A stretch of 36,259 bases of DNA from Acaryochloris sp. IP29b_bin.137 (GCF_028285745.1 NZ_JANQOP010000041.1:1-36259), one strand, 5' to 3'; positions 25,820-35,179 are shown, counted from the first letter of the stretch. Made by a program: numbers and translations. The notes: generated from the sequence alone by a model not told the origin.

Positions 25820-26291
25820 GGGGGCAGCAATGAACATTGCTAAGAGCTTAGTTGATCGCTGGCAATGTGAAAAAGAAGGCGGTGCCTTTGCCGACCTCGG
25901 TCTCAAAATCCTAGGGTTCAACGATGCTTCGACCGACCGTCAACGGGGAGGACATCACCGGTAAATGCCGATCGAGAATGGGCTCAATCAGCAATGTTGC
26001 CTACTGGGGTGGGTTCCGATGGCGACGCTGAAGCCTCAATGTTTTTGATAGGCAATAAAAGGTAAAACTACTTTACAAAAAGCGAAGAATTTTATGGAAG
26101 ATATCTTAATAGTTTGTGATGCTCTAACAACCAGTTCTCCTAGTAGCTAGACGGCCAGATAGGATTTTATTTCTAAGTGGGATAGCGGATGGTAGGGGTG
26201 CTGAAATTCACTTGATGTTTTAGGTCTCTTTCTGGCCCCAATTCAATTTTATAGGTGCTGGCTTTTTTCTAAGAGAGAGGCTTTAGTGGAC

Positions 26292-26328
26292 ATTCTCTCA
26301 GTAACATTACTGAGAGAATTATTTTTAT
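26292..26328 (+). terminator. Intrinsic terminator without an obvious upstream gene
   Basis: ATTCTCTCAGTAA (26292-26304) and TTACTGAGAGAAT (26307-26319) are exact reverse complements followed by TATTTTTAT, a convincing plus-strand Rho-independent terminator. The nearest plus-strand coding gene upstream is SPFH, almost 3 kb away, so it may end a non-coding RNA. Confidence 0.7.
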
Positions 26329-26399
26329 AAAAATTTAATTAGTTCCGTATGTTTACTGACGCGATCGCAAGGATGAAGCGGGTATAAGAAAAGTACAGA

Positions 26400-26692
26400 A
26401 GAACAGCCCAACACCCGCAGAAATGCGGATTCTTGATCCGTAAAGTTTATAGATTTATAGGTCAATAAAGCTGGGTTGATTTGGGGAGTCAAAGGGGCAT
26501 AATGCTGACCCTTAATCCTCAGAATAAGTCGCTCAGTTCGAGGCGAGTGCGGGGGGATCGATCCATCATCGATTAAGGCAAAGTCCTTCGGTGAAGGATG
26601 GACGAAACGAAGAAGATGCTTAGGGATAATTAGTAAGCCCCTGAGCACGCTCAGGGGCATTGCCCCTAGCTTATATGGGGGATTTTAAGTTT
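26400..26692 (+). ncRNA. Candidate structured 5' leader of the GGDEF-EAL gene
   Basis: Several hairpins are crowded here. CCGCA-GAAA-TGCGG (26415-26428) carries a GNRA tetraloop on the plus strand and overlaps the alternative stem CGGAT/ATCCG (26426-26440). GCCCCTGAGC/GCTCAGGGGC (26637-26658) overlaps the alternative stem AGGGGC/GCCCCT. Mutually exclusive stems just before a coding start are what an attenuator or riboswitch would show. It does not match a c-di-GMP-I consensus that I can recognise. Functional status is inferred. Confidence 0.35.
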
Positions 26693-28519
26693 ATGAATGC
26701 GTTAACTTCACAGTATAGTCCGGTGCGCCATACCGAAATCTTGATGATTGAAGATGATCCGCAAGATGTCGAAATTGTTATGCAATTGCTGGAGGAAGCG
26801 CATCAAAACTCAATTTTGCTCAGTCACTGTTCAACCTTGAATGCAGGATTAGCCACGTTAAGTAAAGCCAACAAAATTGATCTAATTTTGCTGGATCTAT
26901 CCTTAACCGATACCCAGGGGCTAGATACGTTTCGAAAAATTCATGATGCTTTTCCAACCATCCCGCTGATTATTCTCAGTGGGAATAGTGATGAGCGGAT
27001 CGCCCTGGCAGCGATGCAGGCGGGCGCACAAGATTTTCTGGTCAAAGGTCAGTTTGATAGCACGGTGTTGTCTCGGGCCATTCAGTATGCCATCGAACGC
27101 CAGCATCAAAAATTGGAGTTGGAATATAAGAATTTGGCCTTAAAGGCTTTATCTGACCAACTCGAAAGGGCCAATCGCGAGCTGGAAAGCCTAGCAGCGG
27201 TCGATGGGCTCACCCGAGTCTATAATCGTCGCCGATTCGATGAGGTTTTTCTGGCCGAGTGGAATCGCCTCCTGCGAGATGAAAAACCCTTGTCCTTGAT
27301 CATGGGCGATGTTGATCAGTTCAAAGCCTATAACGACACCTACGGCCATCGAGCTGGGGATGCATGTTTAGAGCAGATTGCCCGAGCGATCGCAAAAGTT
27401 GCTAAACGGCCTGCAGACTGTGTGGCCCGCTACGGTGGCGAAGAGTTTGTGGTCATCTTGCCCAATACTGATTTGGCGGGGGCGACTTACGTGGCAGAGA
27501 GCATTCGCTCGGCAGTCCATAGTCTCCAGCTTCCCCATACCACTTCATCCGTCAGCCATCGAGTAACCCTCAGTTTTGGAGTGGCTTGTCAAGTGCCGGA
27601 TGATGGGATGGCACCCTCCCTTCTGATTGAAGCGGCAGATCGGGCCATGTATGCGGCCAAAGAAAGTGGACGCGATCGCATTCAAGTCCACCATGCTGAT
27701 TGCGCCATCAATCTCCAATCGCGACACACCTTGCAGTGGGTGAGCCGAATACGGGATGCGCTTGAAAAGAATCAATTTGAGTTGTACGCCCAACCGATTC
27801 AAGCATTACAGGCTCCCACCTCTGAACCGTGTTTCGAAATTCTGTTGCGACTCTGTGATCAACCGGGTATTGTCTGTTCGCCCAGTCTATTTTTTCCCGT
27901 TGCCGAACAGTATGACTTGATGCCTCGGATTGATCGCTGGGTCATTAAGCATTTGTTTGCAGAGTTAGGGGAAATTAATGCCCTAATGCTGCAAGAAGCG
28001 ATCTTTTTCGTTAATTTATCGGGGGCAACGTTCAAGAATATGGAAATTGCCTCTTTTATTGCCGAGCAGCTTGCGCGCTATAACTTGAAGCCAGAACAGT
28101 TCTGTTTTGAAGTTTCAGAAACCGTCGCTCTAAACAACGTTGAGGCAGCGGCGAAAGTGACACGAGCGCTAAAAAAAATGGGTTGTAAGGTCGCCCTAGA
28201 TGATTTTGGCAGTGGTTTGTCCTCCTTTACCCATTTGAAAAAGATTCCAGCTGACTTTGTCAAAATTGATGGTTCCTTTATCAAAGGCGTCCTTGATGAC
28301 GACCTGTCTAGGGGGGTTGTGGAAGCGATCCATCATGTCTCGAAGACGATGGGGCTGCAAACCATTGCTGAATATGTTGAATCCCTTGCCATTCTAGATT
28401 GCCTCAACGACGTTCATATTGATTTTGCCCAGGGTCATTATTTTGGCCCTGCTCGCCCCTTGGTCGACACCCTGGCCACTTGGCAAACCTCCACATTTAC
28501 AGAATGTCTACCGGCTTAA
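26693..28519 (+). CDS. Response regulator with GGDEF and EAL domains (c-di-GMP turnover)
   Basis: About 608 residues. The receiver domain (~18-135) has acidic EDD, a phospho-acceptor Asp in LILLDLSLTD (~69) and LSGNSDE and LVKGQF as switch positions. A coiled linker leads to a GGDEF domain with an active-type GGEEF (~247). The EAL domain (~360-600) keeps the key acidic residues: EILLR, NLSG, FEVSETVA, DDFGSG, KIDGSF and AEYVES. Both synthesis and breakdown of c-di-GMP are therefore possible, controlled by phosphorylation from an unlinked kinase. The frame opens at a TTG (26660); ATG at 26693 with GGGGGA ahead is used. A structured leader precedes it. Confidence 0.92.
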   Translation: MNALTSQYSPVRHTEILMIEDDPQDVEIVMQLLEEAHQNSILLSHCSTLNAGLATLSKANKIDLILLDLSLTDTQGLDTFRKIHDAFPTIPLIILSGNSDERIALAAMQAGAQDFLVKGQFDSTVLSRAIQYAIERQHQKLELEYKNLALKALSDQLERANRELESLAAVDGLTRVYNRRRFDEVFLAEWNRLLRDEKPLSLIMGDVDQFKAYNDTYGHRAGDACLEQIARAIAKVAKRPADCVARYGGEEFVVILPNTDLAGATYVAESIRSAVHSLQLPHTTSSVSHRVTLSFGVACQVPDDGMAPSLLIEAADRAMYAAKESGRDRIQVHHADCAINLQSRHTLQWVSRIRDALEKNQFELYAQPIQALQAPTSEPCFEILLRLCDQPGIVCSPSLFFPVAEQYDLMPRIDRWVIKHLFAELGEINALMLQEAIFFVNLSGATFKNMEIASFIAEQLARYNLKPEQFCFEVSETVALNNVEAAAKVTRALKKMGCKVALDDFGSGLSSFTHLKKIPADFVKIDGSFIKGVLDDDLSRGVVEAIHHVSKTMGLQTIAEYVESLAILDCLNDVHIDFAQGHYFGPARPLVDTLATWQTSTFTECLPA

Positions 28520-28527
28520 CGCTTTGC

Positions 28528-28551
28528 AGCGACGGGCAACTTCCCATCGCT
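28528..28551 (+). terminator. Stem-loop after the GGDEF-EAL gene
   Basis: AGCGACGGG (28528-28536) pairs with CCCATCGCT (28543-28551) with one mismatch and a six-base loop, starting nine bases after the stop. A mixed T-rich run follows. Confidence 0.5.
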
Positions 28552-28672
28552 TTCGCAATATTCTTTATGACTTCTTTGCACTCCGTATCAGAAAGTAACG
28601 AGTTGCTCATTGCTTTTCCCGTTTGAGCATTACTAAGATATTCGTAAACTTTCCTGTGAACGTGAGTCTGCT

Positions 28673-29236
28673 ATGCATGCTGGCGAAGCACATTTGCAAA
28701 CCCTGTCACTTGATCAAAACGCTTCGTTCGATCAAATTCGGGAAGCCTACCAAGATCTAGTAATGGTGTGGCATCCCGACCGATTTTTGCATAACCCTCG
28801 CCTTTACAGAAAAGCGGAAGCCAAGCTCAAAGAATTTAACCAAGCCTATGCCTACTTAAAAGCCCATCAACCTCGGCCTGCTCAAGCGGCTCCTGACCGA
28901 TCGAGCACTGCGCCCTCCTCACCACCAGCAAAACCTCGGGTACCGAAAAGACGTCGGGCCTGTCCATGGTTAACTTTCAGCGATGCGGCCTATATTCTCA
29001 ATCACTATTCTTTTCAGCCTGTGGCACCCAAAACGGCGGGTCATCAAACCTACCATAGTGGTCCTTTTGTGTTGGATACCTGTGATCAACCCGCAGAGGT
29101 GACCCTTTCAGTTCCCTGCGACTCCGTCCATGGGTTTGATCGGATTTTGCTATCCATTCCCTGTAAATCCAAAGGTCACTTCTGCCAAGCTGAAGCGGAG
29201 CAATTGTTGCAGCTCTTGCAAAATCAAAGGGTTTAG
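28673..29236 (+). CDS. DnaJ-domain protein
   Basis: 187 residues. The N-terminal ~65 residues form a J domain with the HPD tripeptide at residues 34-36 (VMVWHPDRF), expected to stimulate Hsp70/DnaK ATP hydrolysis. No zinc-finger or substrate domain of classical DnaJ follows. After a Pro/Ala-rich linker there is a compact C-terminal domain with three Cys (TCDQPAEV, VPCDSVHG, IPCKSKGHFC) that I do not recognise. It is therefore a type III-like J protein, probably recruiting DnaK to a particular client. Its stop overlaps the convergent pentapeptide gene by four bases. Confidence 0.88.
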   Translation: MHAGEAHLQTLSLDQNASFDQIREAYQDLVMVWHPDRFLHNPRLYRKAEAKLKEFNQAYAYLKAHQPRPAQAAPDRSSTAPSSPPAKPRVPKRRRACPWLTFSDAAYILNHYSFQPVAPKTAGHQTYHSGPFVLDTCDQPAEVTLSVPCDSVHGFDRILLSIPCKSKGHFCQAEAEQLLQLLQNQRV

Positions 29237-30069
29237 CAGCTCAAACTCGGAAATCCTCTTGCCTGTTCCAAATTCGCGAGTTCCCAGTCTGCTCCTTCTA
29301 AGCAGGTTTGCTTAAATTGAGCCCGATGGAGCCGAGCCCCCCGAAGATTGGCCTGCCGTAAATTCGCTCTGGTGAAGTTCACCTTACTCAAATTGCTCCA
29401 AGCTAGGTCTACCTCTTCGGCATTAATATCCGTAAAGTTAGCGCGAACCATATAGGCTTGCGCACAGTGGGCCTCACGCAAATTAGCGCGGCTGAGATCA
29501 GCGCCATACAAATAAGCCCCTGTTAAGGTTGCCTCACTGAGATTCGCTTGGCTTAATCCAGCTTGAATCAGGTTGGCAGCTTCCAGTTCTGCACACCTTA
29601 AATCTGCTCGGTGGAGCTGAGCGGCTTCGAGTTCTGCCCGGCGAATATCTGCATTTTTTAAACCGCAGCCAATCAAGTTAGCGCGGCTCAGCTCAGCTTC
29701 TAGCAAGACAGCTTCGCTTAAATCACCGCCAATTAGATTGGCATCGCGCAGATCGGCCCCTTTTAACTGGGCCTGATGAAGATTGATGGTCACCCCTTCA
29801 ATGCCAGTGAGCTGGGCTTCGATTAAGTTAGCACCACACAAAAGACTATTACTGAGATTGACGCCTGTTAGGTTGGCACCCCGCAAATTGGCAGCGGTTA
29901 GATTGGTATTGCTCAGGTCGAACGCCTGTAAATCCATTTGCCCTAAGTTGCAGCCTGCCAGATTGGGGGATTTGTGGCTATTATCCTGTCGCCACTGAGC
30001 CCAAATCTCAGGACCACGATATAAGAGGGCAAGGTGCTCCCCTGCCATAGCAATTTCGTATTTGCTCAT
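29233..30069 (-). CDS. Pentapeptide-repeat protein
   Basis: 278 residues. A short N-terminal segment (EIAMAGEHLALLYRGPEIWAQW) precedes about 45 tandem A(D/N)LxxA pentapeptides spanning nearly the whole protein, expected to form a right-handed quadrilateral helix. No separate C-terminal domain, unlike the protein at 1062-2558. No signal or membrane segment. It follows ccmP on the same strand with five bases between them, so it may be co-transcribed with ccmP. Function unknown. Confidence 0.9.
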   Translation of the reverse strand: MSKYEIAMAGEHLALLYRGPEIWAQWRQDNSHKSPNLAGCNLGQMDLQAFDLSNTNLTAANLRGANLTGVNLSNSLLCGANLIEAQLTGIEGVTINLHQAQLKGADLRDANLIGGDLSEAVLLEAELSRANLIGCGLKNADIRRAELEAAQLHRADLRCAELEAANLIQAGLSQANLSEATLTGAYLYGADLSRANLREAHCAQAYMVRANFTDINAEEVDLAWSNLSKVNFTRANLRQANLRGARLHRAQFKQTCLEGADWELANLEQARGFPSLSC

Positions 30070-30074
30070 TTCAG

Positions 30075-30716
30075 CTATTCATTGCGCTTATCACCCAGAG
30101 GCTCGCGTCCAGGGACATGCTCAAGGGCATCCACTACAGCCGCCGCTGCCGTTTTAATATCTCGTTCAGCTCCTCCCAAGTATAATCGGCCAAAACTGCC
30201 CACGGAGGTGATTTGTAAAATATTGATCAACGCTGCTTTCTCTGCTTCATTGGCTGCAAGTGAAGCATAGGCCGCGGGCTGAACCTCCATCACGTAGAGG
30301 GCTTGACCAGCCAGCAACATGTTACCTCGGCTGTTGCGATTAATCAGCTGGGCATGGTGTGGATCGATATTACGAATAATTTGGCTAGAGATCACTTGTG
30401 GACGTAAGCGTTCATTTTGCTTGACCCCCAGGGTTTCTAGCATGGCTCGGCCTGCCGTTTGGGTTTCAGCTTGGCTACTGGCATGGACTTCTAGAACACC
30501 GTACAAGCGTTCCACCATCTGCACCCCGGGTCGAACAACGGCGGCTTTGAGGGCAACATCCATAATCCGATTAATTTCGATGCCGGGGGAAATCTCTAAC
30601 CACAGAGACGTATCACCTGGTAAGGGTAAGAAACCGACTGCGACCTTGCCCATATAGGCAGCATGCTGGGGCTGGAGGCTATCTAAGTAGACATAGCTAC
30701 GCAATTCAACACCCAA
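30075..30716 (-). CDS. ccmP: Carboxysome shell protein CcmP (tandem BMC domains), TTG start
   Basis: 213 residues with two fused BMC-like domains, forming a trimer (pseudohexamer) tile in the beta-carboxysome shell thought to pass larger metabolites such as RuBP and 3PGA. Seen: an N-terminus [18 protein letters not shown], the first domain with [17 protein letters not shown], then the second with [19 protein letters not shown] and [19 protein letters not shown]. The open frame extends 51 codons further, but a TTG at 30716 with AGGAG nine bases ahead gives exactly the CcmP N-terminus and length. The gene lies away from the main ccm operon, as is common for ccmP. Confidence 0.88.
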   Translation of the reverse strand: MGVELRSYVYLDSLQPQHAAYMGKVAVGFLPLPGDTSLWLEISPGIEINRIMDVALKAAVVRPGVQMVERLYGVLEVHASSQAETQTAGRAMLETLGVKQNERLRPQVISSQIIRNIDPHHAQLINRNSRGNMLLAGQALYVMEVQPAAYASLAANEAEKAALINILQITSVGSFGRLYLGGAERDIKTAAAAVVDALEHVPGREPLGDKRNE

Positions 30717-30875
30717 AATAAAAATCTCCTGTCGATACAAAAAGAGTCCCGACGGATCGCCAGGGGCGACCACATCTGCACAAGGTGTTAGAGATAGTCT
30801 CCATTGATGTATGAAAGCATAGAACCGTCCTATCCAGTTGGTTTTTCCTCTGGTGGCCAGTGGATGCAAGTCGCT

Positions 30876-32096
30876 CTATTCAAGTTGCCCCATGGCTTGG
30901 GCGGCTAGCCAAGCGGTGGTCCAGGCATTTTGGAAGTTAAACCCACCGGTGATGCCATCAATGTCAATTACTTCGCCAGCAAAATACAATCCAGGACAAC
31001 GGCGGCTTTCCATGGTTTTGAAGTTGATTTGTTTGAGATCGACGCCGCCGCAAGTGACAAACTCGTCTTTGAAGACGCCTTTCCCCAAGACCTGGAATTT
31101 CCCTTGGGTCAGTTGTTGCAGCAGCGATCGCAACTGCTGTTTCGATAAATCTGCCCAACGCTGTTGGGGGGACATCCCGGCGGCGGCAATCAGTTTTTGC
31201 CAGAGACGTTGGGGAAGTTTGATGGGGCAATGGTTTGCGATCGCACGTTTGGCAGCGCTTGCTCGAGTCTTTCCCAACAACTGGCGCAGGTCTTCATCGG
31301 AGCAATGGGGCACCCAATTGACCGTCAATTCTCCCTGATATCGACTCTGGTGAAAGGCCCGAGCTCCCCACGCAGAGAGTTTGAGGACTGCAGGACCACT
31401 TAATCCCCAATGGGTAACCAAGAGAGGCCCCTGCTGGTCAAACTTTTGATCACCCACAGTTAAACGCAATAGCACCGGATCAACGGTGATACCGGCTAAA
31501 TCGTGCAATCTCGGATCCTTGATTTTGAAGGTAAATAAGGACGGCACCGGAGATACCAGGGTATGGCCCAACTGTTGGGCGAGGCGATAGCCGAGGGGAT
31601 GACTGCCCGTGGCTAGAAGAATGCGATCACATCTCAGTTTCTCCCCGGATTTGCACTGAATTGTAAATTGATTCCCGGGCTTGATACGCGTCACAGACAT
31701 GCCCGTCCGCACCTGAATCCCCAGGGTCTGAGCCGTTCGTTGCAGGCAGTCAATAATGGTCTCCGAATCATTGGTGGTGGGAAACATGCGGCCATCGGCT
31801 TCCGTTTTTAAGGAGACTCCGTGGGATTGGAACCAACGCACCGTATCCTGAGGTTGAAAGTGACTAAAGGCCCCCCGTAAGGCTTTAGACCCGCGTGGGT
31901 AGTTGCCCACCAGTGCTGAGGGTTCAAAACAAGCGTGGGTAACGTTGCAGCGCCCGCCCCCGGAAATTCGCACTTTAGAGAGCAGTTGTCCACTGGCTTC
32001 CAAAACCGTAATCTGAGTTTGGGGATACGCTTCTGCACAGGCAATTGCCCCCCAAAAGCCAGCCGCGCCGCCGCCAATAACGACAATATTCACCAT
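30876..32096 (-). CDS. HI0933-family FAD-dependent oxidoreductase (BaiN/YhiN-like)
   Basis: A 406-residue flavoprotein. Seen: an N-terminal FAD-binding motif VVIGGGAAGFWGAI, the family motif KVRISGGGRCNVTH near 45, a central HI0933 insert domain, and a C-terminal FAD contact YFAGEVIDIDGITGGFNFQ that is diagnostic of this family. The reaction and substrate are not established for cyanobacterial members. It lies between ccmP (about 160 bases downstream) and sir (30 bases upstream), all on the minus strand, so it could be cotranscribed with sir. Confidence 0.9.
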   Translation of the reverse strand: MVNIVVIGGGAAGFWGAIACAEAYPQTQITVLEASGQLLSKVRISGGGRCNVTHACFEPSALVGNYPRGSKALRGAFSHFQPQDTVRWFQSHGVSLKTEADGRMFPTTNDSETIIDCLQRTAQTLGIQVRTGMSVTRIKPGNQFTIQCKSGEKLRCDRILLATGSHPLGYRLAQQLGHTLVSPVPSLFTFKIKDPRLHDLAGITVDPVLLRLTVGDQKFDQQGPLLVTHWGLSGPAVLKLSAWGARAFHQSRYQGELTVNWVPHCSDEDLRQLLGKTRASAAKRAIANHCPIKLPQRLWQKLIAAAGMSPQQRWADLSKQQLRSLLQQLTQGKFQVLGKGVFKDEFVTCGGVDLKQINFKTMESRRCPGLYFAGEVIDIDGITGGFNFQNAWTTAWLAAQAMGQLE

Positions 32097-32126
32097 GTCT
32101 TTATTACACCTAAAATTAAGCGTAAT

Positions 32127-34061
32127 TTAGGCCTGAGATTGATTTTTTAAATAGGTATCAATGGCATCAGATGCCACTTCAGTCAGGGTTTTGCCCTGGG
32201 CACTGGCGGTTTCCTTCAGTCTGCTGTAGACATCTTCCCGGAGGTTAACCCGATGGCGAACCCGGGCTTTGCCGCTGGCAATTTTGCCGGTTTGCGTGGC
32301 TGGATCATAGGTGTCGCTGAACTGACGCAGGGCATCAAAGCCCATGCGATCGCAAAAATCACCAAAGCTTTCAGCCGATTTACCCTTTTGCTTAAAGAAA
32401 GCCAAGAGAGGCTCTAAGGTCGTCTCCAGTTCGTCTATGGGCATAACTTCCATAAAAGTCCGGGCTAACCGAGTCTGATTGGGGCTTCCCCCTAACCAGA
32501 GCTGATAGGCAGTTGGTTTAATCCCAACAAAGCCGAGCTCAGCCATATAGGGGCGAGCACAGCCGTTAGGACAGCCCGTCATCCGGATGACAAAATGCTG
32601 GTCGCTAAGCTCCAGTCGATTGAGCAGCCCCCGAATGCGATCCAGAATGCCGGGGATGGCGCGTTCCGATTCTGCGATCGCTAAACCGCAGGTGGGCAAG
32701 GCTGGACAAGCCATTGCATAGCGAACCAACGGGTCAATCTCTGTCTCTGCCAGCACGCCTGCATGGTTCAAAATGTCTTGAATTGCCCCTTTGTCACTGG
32801 GCTGAATATTGTAAAGAATCAGATTGTGATTGGCCGTCAGCCGCATGGGCAGAGTGAACTGCTGTGTAATTTGGCGCAGGGCAGATTTAAGCTGGAGCTT
32901 GCCGCTATCAAAGACCCGACCATTCTCAATGGAAATACCCAAAAAGAGCTGGCCATCGCCCTGCTCATGCCAACCTAAGTAATCCTCATACCTAAAGTCT
33001 GGCAGTGGTCGGCTTGGCGCTAGAGATTTACCAAAATATTGTTCAACGACGCTACGGAATTTATCAATGCCCCAATCATGAATAAGGTATTTCATCCGAG
33101 CATGGCGACGTTGCTGGCGGTCACCATAATCGCGCTGGGTGGCCACAATCGCTTTAACCAGGTCGTAGATCTCCTCTTTGGCGACATAGCCCAACGGATC
33201 GGCAATGCGTGCAAACGTCTCCTCTTTTTTGTGGGTACGACCCATACCCCCGCCCACAAACACATTGAAGCCCTGGAGTTGATCCTGGTCGTCTAAGATA
33301 ACGACCAGGCCAACATCTTGGGTGTAGAGATCGATGGAGTTGTCTCCTGGCACAGTGACGGCAACCTTAAACTTCCGGGGCATATAATGCTCCCCGTAGA
33401 TCGGTTCTTCGTCATCCTTCAGATTGGTACCGTTGGTGTTCTGCTGCCGGGCGGCTTTAACCTCAGGGTGTTCCTCAGCCGATAAGAATTTCTCCCCGTC
33501 TAACCAAATCTCGTAGTAGGCCCCGGTTTGGGGTGTCAGTAAATCGGCAATCCGGTTGGCATAGTCCTGAGCATAGGTATAGGCAGGCCGATTGGTATAG
33601 GGCGCAGGGGGAGCCATCACATTTCGATTCAAATCCCCACAGGCTCCCAGGGTAGAGCCCATACTGCGAATAATGGCAGCAATGACCGTCTTTAAATTTT
33701 GCTTAAGCACCCCATGAATCTGAAATCCCTGGCGAGTGGTTGTCCGCAAGGTGTGATTGCCATAGGTCTCACTTAGTTCATCCAGGGTTTTATATAGTTC
33801 CGCTGGAATAAACCCGCCTGGGCTGCGGGTCCTCAGCATAAACTGATAGTCTTTCTCTTGCCCTTTGACCCGATTGTCACGATTGTCTTGTTGGTAAGAG
33901 CCATGAAACTTGAGGATTTGGATAGCCTCTTCTGGCAAGTTCTTGGCGTCAGTCTGCAATTCTGCAACTAATGGGTGACGTAAATGATGACTTCGCTCTT
34001 TAATACCTTCCAATTTGGAAAGTTTGGGGGGCGTCGGTTGTTTGGGAGGGGCATTGACCAT
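32127..34061 (-). CDS. sir: Ferredoxin-dependent sulfite reductase with C-terminal RHH-like extension
   Basis: About 644 residues. The enzyme reduces sulfite to sulfide with six electrons from ferredoxin in sulfur assimilation. Seen: two ferrodoxin-like/siroheme-binding repeats, [10 protein letters not shown] and [14 protein letters not shown], and the 4Fe-4S/siroheme Cys set [10 protein letters not shown] and [10 protein letters not shown]. The last ~42 residues ([20 protein letters not shown]...[15 protein letters not shown]) look like a ribbon-helix-helix fold. The frame opens at TTG 34103; ATG 34061 matches the usual N-terminus. It is preceded by a cluster of TTTACC words that could be regulatory. 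Confidence 0.95.
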   Translation of the reverse strand: MVNAPPKQPTPPKLSKLEGIKERSHHLRHPLVAELQTDAKNLPEEAIQILKFHGSYQQDNRDNRVKGQEKDYQFMLRTRSPGGFIPAELYKTLDELSETYGNHTLRTTTRQGFQIHGVLKQNLKTVIAAIIRSMGSTLGACGDLNRNVMAPPAPYTNRPAYTYAQDYANRIADLLTPQTGAYYEIWLDGEKFLSAEEHPEVKAARQQNTNGTNLKDDEEPIYGEHYMPRKFKVAVTVPGDNSIDLYTQDVGLVVILDDQDQLQGFNVFVGGGMGRTHKKEETFARIADPLGYVAKEEIYDLVKAIVATQRDYGDRQQRRHARMKYLIHDWGIDKFRSVVEQYFGKSLAPSRPLPDFRYEDYLGWHEQGDGQLFLGISIENGRVFDSGKLQLKSALRQITQQFTLPMRLTANHNLILYNIQPSDKGAIQDILNHAGVLAETEIDPLVRYAMACPALPTCGLAIAESERAIPGILDRIRGLLNRLELSDQHFVIRMTGCPNGCARPYMAELGFVGIKPTAYQLWLGGSPNQTRLARTFMEVMPIDELETTLEPLLAFFKQKGKSAESFGDFCDRMGFDALRQFSDTYDPATQTGKIASGKARVRHRVNLREDVYSRLKETASAQGKTLTEVASDAIDTYLKNQSQA

Positions 34062-34157
34062 GAGGAAACTGGCAGTTGATGACGATGACAAGAGCACAAA
34101 CAAAACGATTTCCTCGCTATGGGAAATCGCTGTTGTACTGAGATGGTACCGAGCTAC

Positions 34158-34225
34158 TTTACCGCGTCTTTTACCAATGTCCGGTAAGTCGGTCGGAATG
34201 TCGGTAAATCATCATTTATTTTACC
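34158..34225. promoter_or_regulatory. Cluster of TTTACC/GGTAA words upstream of sir
   Basis: TTTACC at 34158, 34170 and 34220, and the reverse word GGTAA at 34183 and 34203, within 70 bases located 100-165 bases upstream of the sir ATG. They form nested inverted pairs. A multi-site regulator of sulfur assimilation is possible. Observed pattern, inferred role. Confidence 0.35.
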
Positions 34226-34416
34226 ATTGCCGCTTGGCGCAGATGCTAGGCGTTGGTTTGCCAGATGAAAGGGGAAATAATCTTGATCGGGCGTGAGCTG
34301 AACGCTGTTTAAGCGATCAAAATGGCTGACAGATTCGTCAAATGTGACTCAACATCAACTATCGGTAGCCCCCATGAGGTGAGGAGCAGGATGAGACCAT
34401 TTCCCAGCTTAAATGC

Positions 34417-34596
34417 TTATCTTTGGGGATCATGATTGGGGAGGCATTGTCGCATCCAGCACCGATTCAAGTGTTCAATGCGGTACAGTTGCCAAAATCG
34501 GCTGGGATTCAACACGAGTTTAATTTCAGAATGAAATAAGGGCTGGTTGAGATATTGCCAGACGGGAAACCAGTTGTGATGAGAGTTAGAAATCAT
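34417..34596 (-). CDS. Candidate 59-residue small protein
   Basis: An ATG-started frame of 59 codons, with a composition unlike chance ORFs: rich in Trp, Asn, His and Arg, with segments HHNWFPVWQYLNQPLF and LNPSRFWQLYRIEHLNRCW that suggest two amphipathic helices. No signal, membrane segment or known motif. No clear ribosome-binding site precedes the ATG. It is on the same strand as sir and lies upstream of it. I do not recognise it, and the call rests only on composition and an uninterrupted frame. Confidence 0.45.
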   Translation of the reverse strand: MISNSHHNWFPVWQYLNQPLFHSEIKLVLNPSRFWQLYRIEHLNRCWMRQCLPNHDPQR

Positions 34597-34718
34597 GACA
34601 ATTCAGTGGTGGGGGTGTTCTGGCGTCTAATCCTCTGGGTTCAGCATAGCGAAGCGTTGACTCAGGAAGGCTACCGTTAAAAGGCTTAACACTCATAACT
34701 TTCGTGAAAATTGGGGAG

Positions 34719-34748
34719 ACCTATAAAGGATCCCCAAAAGTTATAGGT
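34719..34748. repeat. Nested inverted repeats
   Basis: ACCTATAA (34719-34726) and TTATAGGT (34741-34748) are exact reverse complements. They interleave with a second pairing, TTGGGGA with TCCCCAA, and with ATAACTTT (starting 34695) and AAAGTTAT. The alternatives are mutually exclusive. No gene is adjacent to assign a role. Confidence 0.35.
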
Positions 34749-35179
34749 TAGCCAGCTGAAGCAGACGTTGAGGGTGCCCAGAAAGCTGATGATGATTTGG
34801 ATAAAAGACGCGCTCCGTATAGGCTTAGAATGCCCAGAATTGTCGTAACATGAGTCACAAATTTTCAGGGGTTCCTAAAATCTTTACAAATGACTCGACC
34901 CTAAGGGAGCCAAGGGAGAGCTACAAAGTTTATGATTAATTAATAATTTCTAGGGCGTATGCTGATTCCTGCTGTGAGGGGTGAAGCGTTCATTTAAGGC
35001 AATGATGCGACTCACGGCCTCAGCGAGGATTCATATCGTCGATGCCAGGAACTAAAGCGCAGTAGGGGGAAGTCCATCTCATGAGGGGTGGCATAAAGTA
35101 AATGATGGCCTGATTGATCTCAGAATCTAGGTCGTTCTGGCGGGTGCTAATTCGTATTTAAGAGGAATAGAGCGTTTCC

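Larger units (their letters stand above)
25820..26692. other. Long intergenic region with an orphan terminator and a structured leader
   Basis: About 870 bases between the minus-strand helicase and the plus-strand c-di-GMP gene. It holds a strong terminator (26292-26328) and several hairpins in 26400-26660. A 111-codon minus-strand frame (26325-26660) runs through these hairpins and shows no family pattern; I do not call it a gene. Confidence 0.5.
34226..35179. other. Long intergenic region before accD
   Basis: About 950 bases. It contains a candidate small gene (34417-34596), nested inverted repeats near 34696-34748, and a possible decayed minus-strand coding stretch (34950-35156). No RNA gene or mobile element is recognised elsewhere in it. 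Confidence 0.5.

Noticed and set aside
26325..26660. 111-codon minus-strand frame upstream of the c-di-GMP gene
   Set aside because: It runs across hairpins of the leader, has low protein-like character and no start signal.
30717..30869. N-terminal extension of CcmP
   Set aside because: Not part of the known family; the TTG at 30716 with a good ribosome site explains the start.
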